Assembly (NCBI GenBank): GCA_902488525.1
Contig: CABTWP010000002.1
Span: 18,487-82,486, forward strand
From: an uncultured Collinsella sp.
Lineage (GTDB): Bacteria > Actinomycetota > Coriobacteriia > Coriobacteriales > Coriobacteriaceae
Length of the DNA stretch: 64,000 nt
Direction: 5' to 3'
A program made the translations under genes and the position numbers. The notes under the pieces were generated by a model that saw only the letters and a program-made list of their open reading frames with translations, had not been told where the DNA came from and did no database searches. Positions 17,036 through 26,166 of the stretch are shown here, piece by piece; positions within the stretch are counted from its first letter, which is position 1; every line of letters starts with the position of its first letter.

Positions 17036-19936
17036 ATGACCCAGCCCCTGCCCTGGGAAAAGAACACTGCGGTACCCGTGCCGCCCGCGCCGGAACCCGT
17101 GCCGCTCGATGCGTACACCGTCCCCGCCGCGCCGGAACCCGAGCTCGTTCCGCTCGACATCTACGACGCTCCCGCGCCGGCACCCAAACCCGCCAAGCCG
17201 CTCGTCGATATCGATAGCCTGAACCCCGCCCAGCGCGAGGCGGTCCTGACCACCGAGGGCCCGCTGCTGGTCCTTGCCGGCGCCGGCTCGGGCAAGACCC
17301 GCGTCCTGACCTTCCGCATCGCGCATATGCTTGGCGATCTGGGCGTTAAGCCCTGGCAGGTCCTGGCTATCACGTTTACCAACAAGGCCGCGGCCGAGAT
17401 GCGCGAGCGTCTGGCAGCGCTCATCCCCAGCGGCACCCGCGGCATGTGGGTGTGCACCTTCCACGCCATGTGCGTGCGCATGCTGCGCGAGGACGCCGAC
17501 CTGTTGGGCTACACCGGCCAGTTCACCATCTACGATGACGATGACTCAAAGCGCATGGTGCGCGACATTATGCAGGCGCTCGGCATCGAGCAAAAGCAGT
17601 TCCCCATCAACATGATCCGCAGCAAGATCAGCTCGGCCAAAAACGCCATGATCGGCCCCGAGGACATGCTCAAATCCGCCGACAGCCCCAACGACAAAAA
17701 GGCCGCGCAGGTCTACCTAGAGCTGGAACGCCGCCTGCGTGCCGCCAACGCGATGGACTTCGACGACCTGCTCGTGCGCACGCTCGAGCTGCTGCGCACC
17801 CGCCCCGAGGTGCTCGACAAGTACCAAGAGCGCTTCCGCTACATTAGCGTCGACGAGTATCAGGACACCAACCACGTCCAGTACGAGATCGCCAACCTGC
17901 TGGCCGCCAAGTACCAAAACCTCATGGTCGTGGGCGACGACGACCAGTCCATTTATAGCTGGCGTGGCGCCGACATCACCAATATCCTGGACTTTGAGAA
18001 GGACTTTAAAGACTGCAAGACCGTCAAGCTGGAGCAGAACTATCGCTCTACGGGCCATATCCTGAGCGCCGCCAACGCCGTGGTGCGTCACAACTCGCAG
18101 CGCAAGGACAAGCGCCTGTTTACGGCCGAGGGCGATGGTGAGAAGATCCAGGCCTTCCAGGCGAGCGATGAGCGCGACGAGGGCCGCTGGATTGCTGGCG
18201 AGATCGAGAAGCTGCACGCCAAGGGCACGAGTTACGACGACATCGCCGTGTTCTACCGCACCAACGCCCAGTCGCGCATTCTCGAAGATATGTTCTTGCG
18301 CGCGGGCGTGCCCTACAAGATCGTGGGCGGCACGCGATTCTTCGACCGTGCCGAGATCCGCGACGTTATGGCATATCTCAAGATGATCGTGAACCCGGCC
18401 GACGAGATGAGCGTCAAGCGCGTCATCAATACGCCGCGCCGCGGTATCGGCTCCACCTCGATCCAAAAGATTGAGCAGCTGGCGCGCGACAACCGTTGCT
18501 CGTTCTTCCAGGCCTGCGAGATCGCGTGCGCCGAGACCGGCATGTTTAGCGCCAAGGTCCGCAATGGCCTGTCGAGCTTTGTGTCGCTGGTGCGCGAAGG
18601 TCGCCGCATGGACGGCGAGCTCAAGGACGTTGTCGAGATGATCGTCGATAAAACGGGCCTTCTGCAGGCCTTCCGCGCCGAGGGCACCATGGAGTCCGAG
18701 AGCCGCGCCGAGAACATTCAGGAATTCTTGGGCGTTGCTGCCGAATTTGAAGAGACGCACGAGGATATCGAGGGTACGCTCGAGAGCTTGGAAGAGCTGC
18801 GCGCGGCTGGCGTTGCCGATGTACCGGCCGGCGCCGAGTCCGAGCCCGTCGTGGTGAGCGCGCCTGCGCCTGAACCGGGGCCGTCTGCCCCGGCATCCTC
18901 GTTTGAGGCGCTCGTTGGCGCGCGTGATGCCGCGGGTTCCAATCCGCTCGATAGCTTGGCGGCCCCGGCGCTTTCTCCGCAGGATGCCCTGGCCGCCGCC
19001 ATCGCGGGCAACGCGTATGCCGCGCCGACGGAGTTGCCGGCGGGCGCCGTGCATGCCGACGAGATCGAGCGCACCTACGGTCCGCTCACCTGCAAGGCGC
19101 TGCCGGCACTCATGGAGTGGCTGGCCCTGCGCTCCGACTTGGATTCCCTGGCCGGCGAGACGCATGCCATCACCATGATGACCATCCACTCCGCCAAGGG
19201 CCTGGAGTTCCCCGCGGTGTTCGTGGCCGGCATGGAGGAGGGCATCTTCCCGCACGTGCACGACTTTGGCGGCAGCGATGACCCGGGCAAGCTCGAGGAG
19301 GAGCGTCGCCTGGCCTACGTTGCCATCACGCGTGCCCGTAAGCGACTGTTCTTGACCTATGCGGCCACGCGTCGCACCTACGGTTCGACCTCTGCCAACC
19401 CGCGCTCGCGCTTCCTCAACGAGATTCCGTTTGAGGATATCGAGTTTAGCGGTATCGGCTCTGCCGGTTTTGAGGGCACGGGCTGGGAGAAGCGCGGCGA
19501 CCGTCACGGCACCTTTGGCTCGGGCATGGGCTCGGATATGTATGGCGGCAAGGTGTTTGGCTCGCATACGCGCTCGACCGGCGGTTCCGGTTCGCGCGGC
19601 GGATCGAGCTTTGACGACTTCTTTGGCGGCAGCAGCTACGGGACCGAGCGCCATCGTGGGGTTTCGCCCGATGCCGGCCGTGTTGCCTCGACCTTTGGCT
19701 CGGGCGCGCCGCGAGCCAAAAAGCCCTCGTCCAAGGTGTCCCCGACGGTGGAGCGCAAGGTCGATCGCGCCAGCGCATCGCAGGACTTTGCCGCGGGCGA
19801 TACCGTGAGCCACAAGACCTTTGGCACGGGTACCGTGATCTCGGTCGCTGGAGACATGATCGAGGTCCAATTCGAAAAGACCGGCCAGACCAAAAAGCTT
19901 ATGAAGGGCTTCGCACCTATAGTGAAACTGACCTAG
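17036..19936 (+). CDS. pcrA: ATP-dependent 3'-5' DNA helicase PcrA/UvrD
   Basis: Superfamily 1A helicase of 966 residues for repair and replication-restart. After a Pro-rich N-terminal tail (about 1-58), motif I is AGAGSGKT, motif II VDEYQDTN, motif III GDDDQSIYSWRGA, motif IV EQNYRS, and the late motifs include TIHSAKGLEF and VAITRARKRLFL. Most family members have about 720-780 residues. The excess is in the N-terminal tail, an Ala/Pro/Glu-rich insertion (about 580-680) in the 2B region and a Gly/Ser-rich linker before the C-terminal tudor-like segment (KTFGTGTVISVAGD). Start chosen at the ATG after ATGAGGAG. Confidence 0.95.
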   Translation: MTQPLPWEKNTAVPVPPAPEPVPLDAYTVPAAPEPELVPLDIYDAPAPAPKPAKPLVDIDSLNPAQREAVLTTEGPLLVLAGAGSGKTRVLTFRIAHMLGDLGVKPWQVLAITFTNKAAAEMRERLAALIPSGTRGMWVCTFHAMCVRMLREDADLLGYTGQFTIYDDDDSKRMVRDIMQALGIEQKQFPINMIRSKISSAKNAMIGPEDMLKSADSPNDKKAAQVYLELERRLRAANAMDFDDLLVRTLELLRTRPEVLDKYQERFRYISVDEYQDTNHVQYEIANLLAAKYQNLMVVGDDDQSIYSWRGADITNILDFEKDFKDCKTVKLEQNYRSTGHILSAANAVVRHNSQRKDKRLFTAEGDGEKIQAFQASDERDEGRWIAGEIEKLHAKGTSYDDIAVFYRTNAQSRILEDMFLRAGVPYKIVGGTRFFDRAEIRDVMAYLKMIVNPADEMSVKRVINTPRRGIGSTSIQKIEQLARDNRCSFFQACEIACAETGMFSAKVRNGLSSFVSLVREGRRMDGELKDVVEMIVDKTGLLQAFRAEGTMESESRAENIQEFLGVAAEFEETHEDIEGTLESLEELRAAGVADVPAGAESEPVVVSAPAPEPGPSAPASSFEALVGARDAAGSNPLDSLAAPALSPQDALAAAIAGNAYAAPTELPAGAVHADEIERTYGPLTCKALPALMEWLALRSDLDSLAGETHAITMMTIHSAKGLEFPAVFVAGMEEGIFPHVHDFGGSDDPGKLEEERRLAYVAITRARKRLFLTYAATRRTYGSTSANPRSRFLNEIPFEDIEFSGIGSAGFEGTGWEKRGDRHGTFGSGMGSDMYGGKVFGSHTRSTGGSGSRGGSSFDDFFGGSSYGTERHRGVSPDAGRVASTFGSGAPRAKKPSSKVSPTVERKVDRASASQDFAAGDTVSHKTFGTGTVISVAGDMIEVQFEKTGQTKKLMKGFAPIVKLT

Positions 19937-20050
19937 GCGGCTTTCCCAGGCACGGCACCTCGGCCTTCAATCGTCGGGCATGACCTCAAGGTCTATGCCC
20001 TCCTCTTTCAGGCCGATCTGCCGCACCTGGAAAACCCGTACATCCTGCTA

Positions 20051-20166
20051 GGCGGGCGTATGGGGCAACATCGCCTGCTCGGGCAGTCCTGCGCAAGACG
20101 GAGGCCACATTAAGTGGCCTCCTTTGCGTGCGGAACTCGCGATCGATGTTGCCCCATACGCCCGCC
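20051..20166. repeat. long palindrome enclosing a terminator
   Basis: Outer arms of 23 bp (20051-20073 with 20144-20166) are perfect inverted copies. Inside is a 9-bp stem (20100-20108 with 20114-20122) followed by TTT, which can act as the pcrA terminator. Confidence 0.85.
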
Positions 20167-20191
20167 CAGGTCCTTAGATAACGTTGCTTGC

Positions 20192-20221
20192 GAACGTCGC
20201 TCTGCTCGTTCGCTTTTTTGA
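20192..20221 (+). terminator. intrinsic terminator, plus strand
   Basis: GCGAACG (20192-20198) pairs with CGTTCGC (20209-20215) and is followed by six T. It would stop read-through from pcrA toward the opposing manA gene. Confidence 0.7.
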
Positions 20222-20260
20222 TCTGGAGAGCCGGGTGGGCTGATATATAGATTACGAGTA

Positions 20261-20292
20261 GGGGCTCCTCCGTTGATGAACGGGGGAGCCCC
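20261..20292. terminator. hairpin at the end of manA
   Basis: GGGGCTCC with GGAGCCCC, extended by CTCCGTT/AACGGGG pairs. It lies 27 bases past the manA stop. There is no strong T run on the minus strand, so termination is likely rather than certain. Confidence 0.5.
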
Positions 20293-20319
20293 TTGTTGCG
20301 TTTGGGTTGTTGTTGCGAT

Positions 20320-21252
20320 CTAGAGGTGGCTGATAATCAGTTCCATATTGCCCTCGAGCTCAATCTTGTCCACGGTGCTCGGAGCTAGCAGGTGGCTTCC
20401 CTTGCGGACGGGGTCGCCGCAGATGGTGCCTTCGCCGTCGATGACCGACAGACACATGAAGGGCCAGCGCTGCTCCAAGGTCTTGCTGCCGTCGACGCGC
20501 ACGCGATCGACGGTGTAGCAGGGGTTGGACTCGAGCTCGGTTACGCCATCGACCTCGGGCGCGGTCACCGTGCCGTCGGTCGGAGCCTGAGCATCAAAGT
20601 CGATGCATTCGAGGCTCTGCTCAATGTGCAGTGGGCGCAGCTTGCCGTCGGTGCCGGGGCGGTCGTAGTCGTACAGGCGATATGTCACGTCGCTCGACTG
20701 CTGCGTCTCCAGAATCAGCGTGCCGGTCTTGATGGCGTGAACGGTGCCGGAGTCGATCTGGAAAAAGTCTCCCTTGTGAATCGGCAGCACGTTGAGCATC
20801 TCGTCCCAACGGCCCTCTTCGATCATCTGTGCGGCCTCGGCGCGGTCGTGCGCGCGCTGGCCGACGATGATCGTGGCGCCGGGCTCGCAGTCCAGCACAT
20901 ACCAGCACTCGGTTTTGCCCAGGCTGCCGTTCTCGTGCTCGGCGGCGTACTCGTCGTTGGGATGAATCTGGATTGAAAGGTCGTCCTTGGCATCCAGAAT
21001 CTTAATGAGCAGCGGGAACTCCTTGCCCTCGCAATTGCCAAAGAGCTCGCGGTGCTCGGCCCACAGCCACGACAGCGTGTGACCGGCATACGGGCCCTCC
21101 GCAATCTGGCAGTCACCGTTGGGATGGGCCGAGATGGCCCAGCACTCACCGATGGGACCTTCGGGAATGTCGTAACCAAATACGGTTTCGAGCTGGCGGC
21201 CGCCCCAGATCTTCTCGTGAAAGATCGGCGTCAGCTTAATCAAATCGGACAT
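20320..21252 (-). CDS. manA: class I mannose-6-phosphate isomerase
   Basis: Zinc-dependent cupin enzyme of 310 residues that interconverts mannose 6-phosphate and fructose 6-phosphate. The metal site is visible in IQIHPND and in the later Glu and GTVHAIKTGT segment. WGGRQL near the N-terminus and ETQQSSDVTYRLYDYDR are typical of the short Gram-positive form. Two ATGs are close together; I chose the one at 21252 because GGGGG lies seven bases before it. It stands alone, divergent from nothing and convergent with pcrA. Confidence 0.93.
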   Translation of the reverse strand: MSDLIKLTPIFHEKIWGGRQLETVFGYDIPEGPIGECWAISAHPNGDCQIAEGPYAGHTLSWLWAEHRELFGNCEGKEFPLLIKILDAKDDLSIQIHPNDEYAAEHENGSLGKTECWYVLDCEPGATIIVGQRAHDRAEAAQMIEEGRWDEMLNVLPIHKGDFFQIDSGTVHAIKTGTLILETQQSSDVTYRLYDYDRPGTDGKLRPLHIEQSLECIDFDAQAPTDGTVTAPEVDGVTELESNPCYTVDRVRVDGSKTLEQRWPFMCLSVIDGEGTICGDPVRKGSHLLAPSTVDKIELEGNMELIISHL

Positions 21253-21326
21253 GTTCATACCCCCATTGTGTTGTGCGGGCGCTGCACAAAACAGCTCAAA
21301 GCGAGCGCCCGGATGACTACAAAAAC

Positions 21327-22046
21327 CTATGCCAACGTTACGTTGTGCAACTCAAAGCGGTCGCCAACGTTGCGCGAGACCGAATACTCAAAGGCGGCGC
21401 CGCTGTCCAAAAAGCCAATCTGGGTGAGCTCGAGCAGGGGAGAGCCAGGTTTGGTGTCCAGGCGATCGGCTTCTTCCTCGGTTGCTGCCACGGCGCGAAT
21501 GGTACGGTGGAAGCTCGAAATTTTCAGCCCGCATTGCTCGCGGATGAAATGGTAGACCGATCCGTATAGGTCCTTCTTTTTCAGCCCCGGAATCAGCTCG
21601 AGGGGCATGTAGGTGTACTCGATAACGATGGGCTTCCCATCGGCCTGACGCACGCGCACGACGTGATAGGCAAAGTCATCCTCGGCAATTCCCAGCTGGG
21701 CTGCGATGTCCGCCGGTGGATTAACAATCGAGAAATCGTAGACCACCGAGGTCACCTTTTCCCCGCGGTGCTCATACGAAAAGCCCTGGGCACGGTCGTT
21801 TTTGCCCTGGAAAAACGCCTGGCCGGGAAGTCCCGCCGTGTCCTTAACGTAGGTACCCGATCCGCGCCGGCTGGTAATAAGACCTTCCTCGGTGATTTGC
21901 TCGATAGCTCGTTTGACGGTGATTTTGGAAACGCTATAGAGCTCGCAGAACTCAACGACGGTGGGAAGCTTGTCGCCCGGTTTAAGAGCGCCATCCTCGA
22001 TACTTCGACGAATATCTGCAGCTATCGCCTCGTATTTGGGAATCAT
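21327..22046 (-). CDS. GntR/HutC-family regulator of the beta-glucoside genes
   Basis: Transcription regulator of 239 residues. The N-terminal winged helix (about 1-70) reads IPKYEAIAADIRRSIEDG, LPTVVEFCELYSVSKITVKRAI and GLITSRRGSGTYV. The C-terminal domain (about 80-239) is a UTRA ligand-binding fold, which in relatives binds a sugar phosphate. The ATG at 22046 follows AAAGGAGG. It is divergent from the phospho-beta-glucosidase and PTS genes across 303 bases, so control of that operon is the natural inference. Paralogue of the regulator at 56845-57576. Confidence 0.9.
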   Translation of the reverse strand: MIPKYEAIAADIRRSIEDGALKPGDKLPTVVEFCELYSVSKITVKRAIEQITEEGLITSRRGSGTYVKDTAGLPGQAFFQGKNDRAQGFSYEHRGEKVTSVVYDFSIVNPPADIAAQLGIAEDDFAYHVVRVRQADGKPIVIEYTYMPLELIPGLKKKDLYGSVYHFIREQCGLKISSFHRTIRAVAATEEEADRLDTKPGSPLLELTQIGFLDSGAAFEYSVSRNVGDRFELHNVTLA

Positions 22047-22349
22047 TGAACCTCCTTTCCGACATATATCAATACGCAAGTAAGTATAACCCTTAACAAG
22101 GCACCCATATAACCTTTATCTAAGAAGCTCGAGAAAGAAAAAAGAAAAAGACCCTTTACTTTTATAATTAGAGCGCTATAGTTTAAGCAACGAACGGAAT
22201 CTTTCCGCAGAACAGGATCGACCGTTTGGGGACGGTTTTGTTTTGGCGGGTTGGATATCGGTATGACCGGTGCGCGCCCGCGCCGGATAACCTGCCAAAG
22301 CAAACCCGTCTCCAACCGGAAGCTCTAGAACACGAAAGCGAGGACTTTG
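22047..22349. other. divergent regulatory region of the beta-glucoside operon
   Basis: 303 bases, unusually A+T-rich at 22080-22190. TTTACT (22155-22160), a 16-base spacer and TATAGT (22177-22182) form a good promoter for the glucosidase gene, giving a leader of about 160 nt. Most of that leader is the inverted repeat at 22222-22319. Confidence 0.6.
22222..22319. repeat. GGGGACGG-headed inverted repeat in the glucosidase leader
   Basis: A 31-base left arm (22222-22252) and an inverted right arm (22289-22319) agree apart from about six positions. Each arm has a GGGGACGGnTTT head followed by TTTGGCRGGTT. The arms match the half-elements at 26167-26208. In the mRNA this would fold into a long stem ahead of the coding region, so it may also act as an attenuator. 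Confidence 0.7.
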
Positions 22350-23750
22350 ATGGCACAGTATCAGCTGCCCAACGACTTCTTCTTTGGCGCTGCTATGTCC
22401 GGCCCGCAGACTGAGGGTCAGTGGAACCAGGGCGGCAAGCTCGAGAACCTGTGGGACACCTGGTCCATCCAGGATCTGGGCTCGTTCTACAACTGCGTTG
22501 GCTCTTACGCCGGCAATGACTTTATGGCCAAGTACCAGGAAGACCTTCGCATTTTGAAGGACTTGGGCCTGGATACCTATCGCACTTCCATCCAGTGGAG
22601 CCGTCTGCTCGATGCCGACGGCAACCTCAACGAGGAAGGCGCCGCGTGGTATCACGAGTTGTTCCGCGCCTCTCGCGAAGCCGGCCTGGAGCCGTTTGTC
22701 AACTTGTACCACTTTGACATGCCCACCTACCTTTTTAACCGTGGCGGCTGGGAGAGCCGTGAGGTTGTCGAGGCTTACGCACATTACGCCGACGTCGCCT
22801 TCCACGAGTTTGGCCAGGAGATCAAGTACTGGTTCACCTTTAACGAGCCCATCGTCGAGCCCGAGCAGCGCTATCAGGAGGGCGTGTGGTTCCCGCAGCT
22901 CCACGACTTTAGCCGCGCTCGCACCGTGCAGTATCACATCTCGCTGGCACATGCGCTGGCCGTGGCCAACTACCGTCGCGCCTATGACGAGGGCGCCGTT
23001 CGCAGCGATGCCAAGATCGGCATGATCAACTGCTTTACCCCGGTCTACACCAAGGAGAACCCCAGCGAGGCGGACCTCGAGGCCGTGCGTATGACCAGCG
23101 GCATCAACAACCGCTGGTGGCTCGACCTCATTACCAAGGGCGAGCTTCCCGCCGACGTGCTCGACAGCCTGGCCGAGGGCGGCGTTAAGCTTCCGTTCCG
23201 TGCCGGCGACCAAGAGATTCTTAAGCAGGGTGTTGTCGACTGGCTCGGTTGCAACTACTACCACCCCACGCGCGTTCAGGCGCCGGCGAGCAAGATCGAC
23301 CAGTACGGTCTGCCGCACTTTGCCGACGAGTACGTGTGGCCCGACGCCGTTATGAACGAGAGCCGCGGCTGGGAGATCTACCCGCAGGGCCTCTACGACT
23401 TTGGCATGGACTGCGCTAAGAACTACCCCGATCTTGAGTGGTTCGTTTCCGAGAACGGCATCGGCATCATGGACGAATACAAGAACCGAGACGCCGAAGG
23501 AACCATCCAGGATGACTACCGCGTCGACTTTGTACGCCAGCACCTGGAGTGGGTTGCCAAGGCAATTGCCGAGGGCGCCAAGTGCCGTGGATACCATTAT
23601 TGGGCCGTCATCGATAACTGGTCTTGGGCGAATGCCTTTAAGAACCGTTACGGTTTTGTCGAGGTCGACCTTATGGACGGCTACAAGCGCCGCCTTAAGA
23701 AGTCGGCAGCTTGGCTCAAGCAGGTCGCCACGACTCACGTGGTTGATTAG
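22350..23750 (+). CDS. 6-phospho-beta-glucosidase, GH1
   Basis: Cytoplasmic glycoside hydrolase family 1 enzyme of 466 residues that splits PTS-imported 6-phospho-beta-glucosides (such as phospho-cellobiose) to glucose and glucose 6-phosphate. The acid/base Glu is in TFNEP and the nucleophile in VSENGIG. The N-terminal ATEG-type motif appears as SGPQTEG. A phosphate-binding loop is suggested by NAFKNRYGFVEVD near the C-terminus. The ATG at 22350 follows GCGAGGA; a TTG one codon earlier is less likely. It heads an operon with the EIIC, EIIB and EIIA genes. Confidence 0.93.
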   Translation: MAQYQLPNDFFFGAAMSGPQTEGQWNQGGKLENLWDTWSIQDLGSFYNCVGSYAGNDFMAKYQEDLRILKDLGLDTYRTSIQWSRLLDADGNLNEEGAAWYHELFRASREAGLEPFVNLYHFDMPTYLFNRGGWESREVVEAYAHYADVAFHEFGQEIKYWFTFNEPIVEPEQRYQEGVWFPQLHDFSRARTVQYHISLAHALAVANYRRAYDEGAVRSDAKIGMINCFTPVYTKENPSEADLEAVRMTSGINNRWWLDLITKGELPADVLDSLAEGGVKLPFRAGDQEILKQGVVDWLGCNYYHPTRVQAPASKIDQYGLPHFADEYVWPDAVMNESRGWEIYPQGLYDFGMDCAKNYPDLEWFVSENGIGIMDEYKNRDAEGTIQDDYRVDFVRQHLEWVAKAIAEGAKCRGYHYWAVIDNWSWANAFKNRYGFVEVDLMDGYKRRLKKSAAWLKQVATTHVVD

Positions 23751-23870
23751 CGAACGGGCGAACGCCCAGACCGCGCGCCGCTGCGCGCAACACATGGCAC
23801 ATCTGGTGGCAGAGGGCGACAGACCACCGTGCGCATAGGAAAAGGCCGGATTTGAAAGTTAGGAGCAATC

Positions 23871-25214
23871 ATGGCCAGTGGCAACGGAAAGAGCTTCCTC
23901 GACAAGTTTGCCGAGGTCTCTGCGAAGGTGGGAAACCAGGTTCACCTGCGTTCCCTGCGTGACGCCTTCGCGACCATCACGCCGCTCTATATCCTTGCGG
24001 GTATCGCGGTTCTTATTAACAACGTCGTGTTCCCTCTGTTCCCGCTCGATGCGGCGGGCCTTGCCAACCTTCAGACGTGGGGTTCGGCAATTACGCTGGG
24101 CACCCTCAACGTCTCTGCCATTATCTTGGCCGGATTGATTGGCTACAGCCTCGCTAAGAACAAGCGTTTCGATAACCCGCTCGCTTGCGTGGTCGTCGCT
24201 ATCTCTGCTTTCGTCATCATGATGCCGCAGCAGATCACCGCCTCGCTTGCCGCCACGAGCCCGCTGCTCACCGACAAGATCACCTCCGCCGAGGTCACGG
24301 GCGCCCTTTCGACTGCCAACACCGGCACCAACGGTCTGTTCTCGGCTATTATCATCGCCCTGCTTTCCGTCTCGCTCTTCATCAAGATTTCTGGCGTCGA
24401 GAAGCTCAAGGTTAAGCTGGGCGAGGGCGTGCCTCCCGCGGTCTCCAACTCCTTCAACGTCATGATCCCGATGCTGCTCAACCTCGCGATCTTCGCTCTT
24501 GCCGCAGCCCTGCTCGCCGTGTGCGCCGGCACCGATCTGTGCACCATCATCTCCACGTGCATCTCCAACCCGCTCAAGAGCATCATGAACGCCGGTCCGT
24601 GGGCTGTTATCCTCATCTACACCCTTGCTAACCTGCTGTTCTGCGTCGGTATTCACCAGTCCACCATCTCTGGCGCTACCGTCGAGCCGATCCTGACCAT
24701 GCTCATCGTCGACAACATGGCTACCTTTGCCGCCGGTGGCACCATCCAGCCCGATCACTACATGAACATGCAGATCGTTAACAGCTTCGCCCTCATCGGC
24801 GGCTCGGGCTGCACCCTCATGCTTCTGCTCGACACGCTCCTGTTCTCCAAGAACAAGGCTTCCGAGACCGTTTCCAAGATGGCTATCCTGCCTGGTCTGT
24901 TCAACATCAACGAGCCGGTTATCTACGGTTACCCCATCGTGTACAACCTGCCGCTCATGATCCCGTTCGTCCTTCTTCCCGATCTGTTCATCGGCATCAC
25001 CTATGGCCTTACCTGCGCAGGCATCATCAGCCCCTGCATCGCCCAGGTGCCCTGGACCATGCCTCCCGTCATCAATGCCCTGCTCGCTACGGGCTTTGAC
25101 TGGCGCGCCGGCGTGTGGCAGGCTCTCGAGATTGTCATTGGCATGGCCGTCTACCTGCCCTTTATGAAGATTTCCGAGAAGGCAATCGCCAAGCAGGAGG
25201 CTCTCGCCGAGTAG
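23871..25214 (+). CDS. PTS EIIC, lactose/cellobiose family
   Basis: Membrane permease subunit of 447 residues with about ten helices. It carries the sugar through the membrane while EIIB phosphorylates it. FNINEPVIYGYPIVYNLPLM is the conserved C-terminal loop of CelB/LacE-type EIIC. A GIHQSTISG segment fits the substrate-binding region. TAGGAG precedes the ATG. The gene follows the glucosidase by 120 bases and precedes separate EIIB and EIIA genes, so the domains are unfused. The substrate is inferred to be cellobiose or a similar beta-glucoside from the linked hydrolase. Confidence 0.93.
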   Translation: MASGNGKSFLDKFAEVSAKVGNQVHLRSLRDAFATITPLYILAGIAVLINNVVFPLFPLDAAGLANLQTWGSAITLGTLNVSAIILAGLIGYSLAKNKRFDNPLACVVVAISAFVIMMPQQITASLAATSPLLTDKITSAEVTGALSTANTGTNGLFSAIIIALLSVSLFIKISGVEKLKVKLGEGVPPAVSNSFNVMIPMLLNLAIFALAAALLAVCAGTDLCTIISTCISNPLKSIMNAGPWAVILIYTLANLLFCVGIHQSTISGATVEPILTMLIVDNMATFAAGGTIQPDHYMNMQIVNSFALIGGSGCTLMLLLDTLLFSKNKASETVSKMAILPGLFNINEPVIYGYPIVYNLPLMIPFVLLPDLFIGITYGLTCAGIISPCIAQVPWTMPPVINALLATGFDWRAGVWQALEIVIGMAVYLPFMKISEKAIAKQEALAE

Positions 25215-25243
25215 AACGCCTAACGTTCGTCCCTTTCACCTTT

Positions 25244-25274
25244 GCGGGCGCCGGTACGCGGTGCCGGTGCCCGC
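25244..25274. promoter_or_regulatory. intra-operon hairpin between EIIC and EIIB
   Basis: A GC-rich stem, GCGGGCGCCGG against CCGGTGCCCGC with one mismatch, about 30 bases past the EIIC stop. No T run follows, so it probably stabilises or marks processing of the mRNA rather than ending it. Confidence 0.4.
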
Positions 25275-25375
25275 GGCTCTCTCCCTTGCGTAAAGATACA
25301 GGGGAGCGGGCACAATAGCCGCAAGGAATACAACCAGTTGTCGTCTGCGCGCCGCGCAGTTATAAGGAGGAAACC

Positions 25376-25678
25376 ATGAAGAAGATCATGCTCTGCTGCA
25401 ATGCCGGCATGTCCACGAGCCTGCTGGTCCAGAAGATGCAGGCCGAGGTTGCAAACCGTGGTCTGGATATTGAGGTCGAGGCTCGTCCCATGAACGAGGC
25501 CCACGATCACCTGGACGAGTGCGACATGTTGCTGCTTGGTCCGCAGATCGGCTACACCAAGGGCGATTTTGAGAAGGAGGCCGCCGGTCGTTTTCCGGTC
25601 GAGGTCATCAACATGGTCGACTACGGCCGCATGAACGCTGCCGGCATCATCGACCACTGCGTCAGCGTGATGGGCTAG
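25376..25678 (+). CDS. PTS EIIB, lactose/cellobiose family
   Basis: Cytoplasmic phosphocarrier of 100 residues. The N-terminal strand and P-loop read KKIMLCCNAGMSTSLLV; the phospho-acceptor is the Cys just before NAGMS (about residue 8). It receives phosphate from the EIIA encoded next and passes it to the sugar bound by EIIC. An excellent ribosome-binding site (AAGGAGG) precedes the ATG. Confidence 0.95.
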   Translation: MKKIMLCCNAGMSTSLLVQKMQAEVANRGLDIEVEARPMNEAHDHLDECDMLLLGPQIGYTKGDFEKEAAGRFPVEVINMVDYGRMNAAGIIDHCVSVMG

Positions 25679-25687
25679 GTGCTCCGC

Positions 25688-26020
25688 ATGGAGGATATGA
25701 ACGAACTGCAGATGACCTGCTTCGAGATCATCAGCTACGTCGGTACCGCCAAGAGCATGTACATCAATGCCGTGCAAAAGGCCAAGGAGGGCGATTTTGA
25801 CGCCGCCGAGGAGCTTATCAAGCAGGGCGACGAGGCCTATAACGGTGGCCACGATGTTCACATGGGGCTTCTGAAGAAGGAGGCCAACGGCGAGCGTAAC
25901 GGCGAGGCCCCGTTGATTCTGCTGCATGCCGAGGACCAGATGGCCGGTACCGAGACCATGCGCGTCATGGCGACGGAGCTCATCGAGATTCACAAGCAGC
26001 TGCAGGTACTTCAGGCCTAG
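25688..26020 (+). CDS. PTS EIIA, lactose/cellobiose family
   Basis: Helical phosphocarrier of 110 residues. The active His is in PLILLHAEDQM (about residue 79), and the three-helix pattern (CFEIISYVGTAKSMYINAVQKA) matches the family. The start is uncertain: a GTG at 25679 directly follows the EIIB stop, an ATG at 25688 has weak AGGTG upstream, and a further ATG lies at 25697 after GGAGG. I chose 25688. It completes the beta-glucoside PTS and is followed by a strong terminator. Confidence 0.93.
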   Translation: MEDMNELQMTCFEIISYVGTAKSMYINAVQKAKEGDFDAAEELIKQGDEAYNGGHDVHMGLLKKEANGERNGEAPLILLHAEDQMAGTETMRVMATELIEIHKQLQVLQA

Positions 26021-26078
26021 TCGGCGTTATCGCCGCGACGGACCGTGCGGTCCAACAGACAACATAGTCCCTTTGACG

Positions 26079-26117
26079 GGCGCCGGGAGCCTCCGCCTCC
26101 CGGCGCCTTTATTTTTG
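26079..26117 (+). terminator. intrinsic terminator of the beta-glucoside operon
   Basis: A perfect 11-bp stem (26079-26089 with 26097-26107) followed by TTTATTTTT, about 60 bases past the EIIA stop. Confidence 0.9.
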
Positions 26118-26166
26118 GGGATGGTCTTGCGCGGCCTGTTGGGCAGCCAATTGCGTTACCCCAGAT

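Larger units (their letters stand above)
19937..20319. other. intergenic region with three hairpins
   Basis: 383 bases between convergent pcrA and manA. It holds a long palindrome (20051-20166) around a terminator, a second terminator (20192-20221) and a bidirectional hairpin (20261-20292). On the minus strand 19967-20047 is a short open stretch that reads like a protein C-terminus (see findings). Confidence 0.5.

Noticed and set aside
17717..19870. A 717-codon open frame on the minus strand opposite pcrA
   Set aside because: It is the reverse shadow of a high-GC gene with clear helicase motifs; its translation is Ala/Arg/Gly/His-rich and shows no family pattern.
22176..23795. A 539-codon minus-strand frame opposite the 6-phospho-beta-glucosidase
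   Set aside because: The plus strand carries intact GH1 active-site motifs; the minus frame is a G+C artefact.
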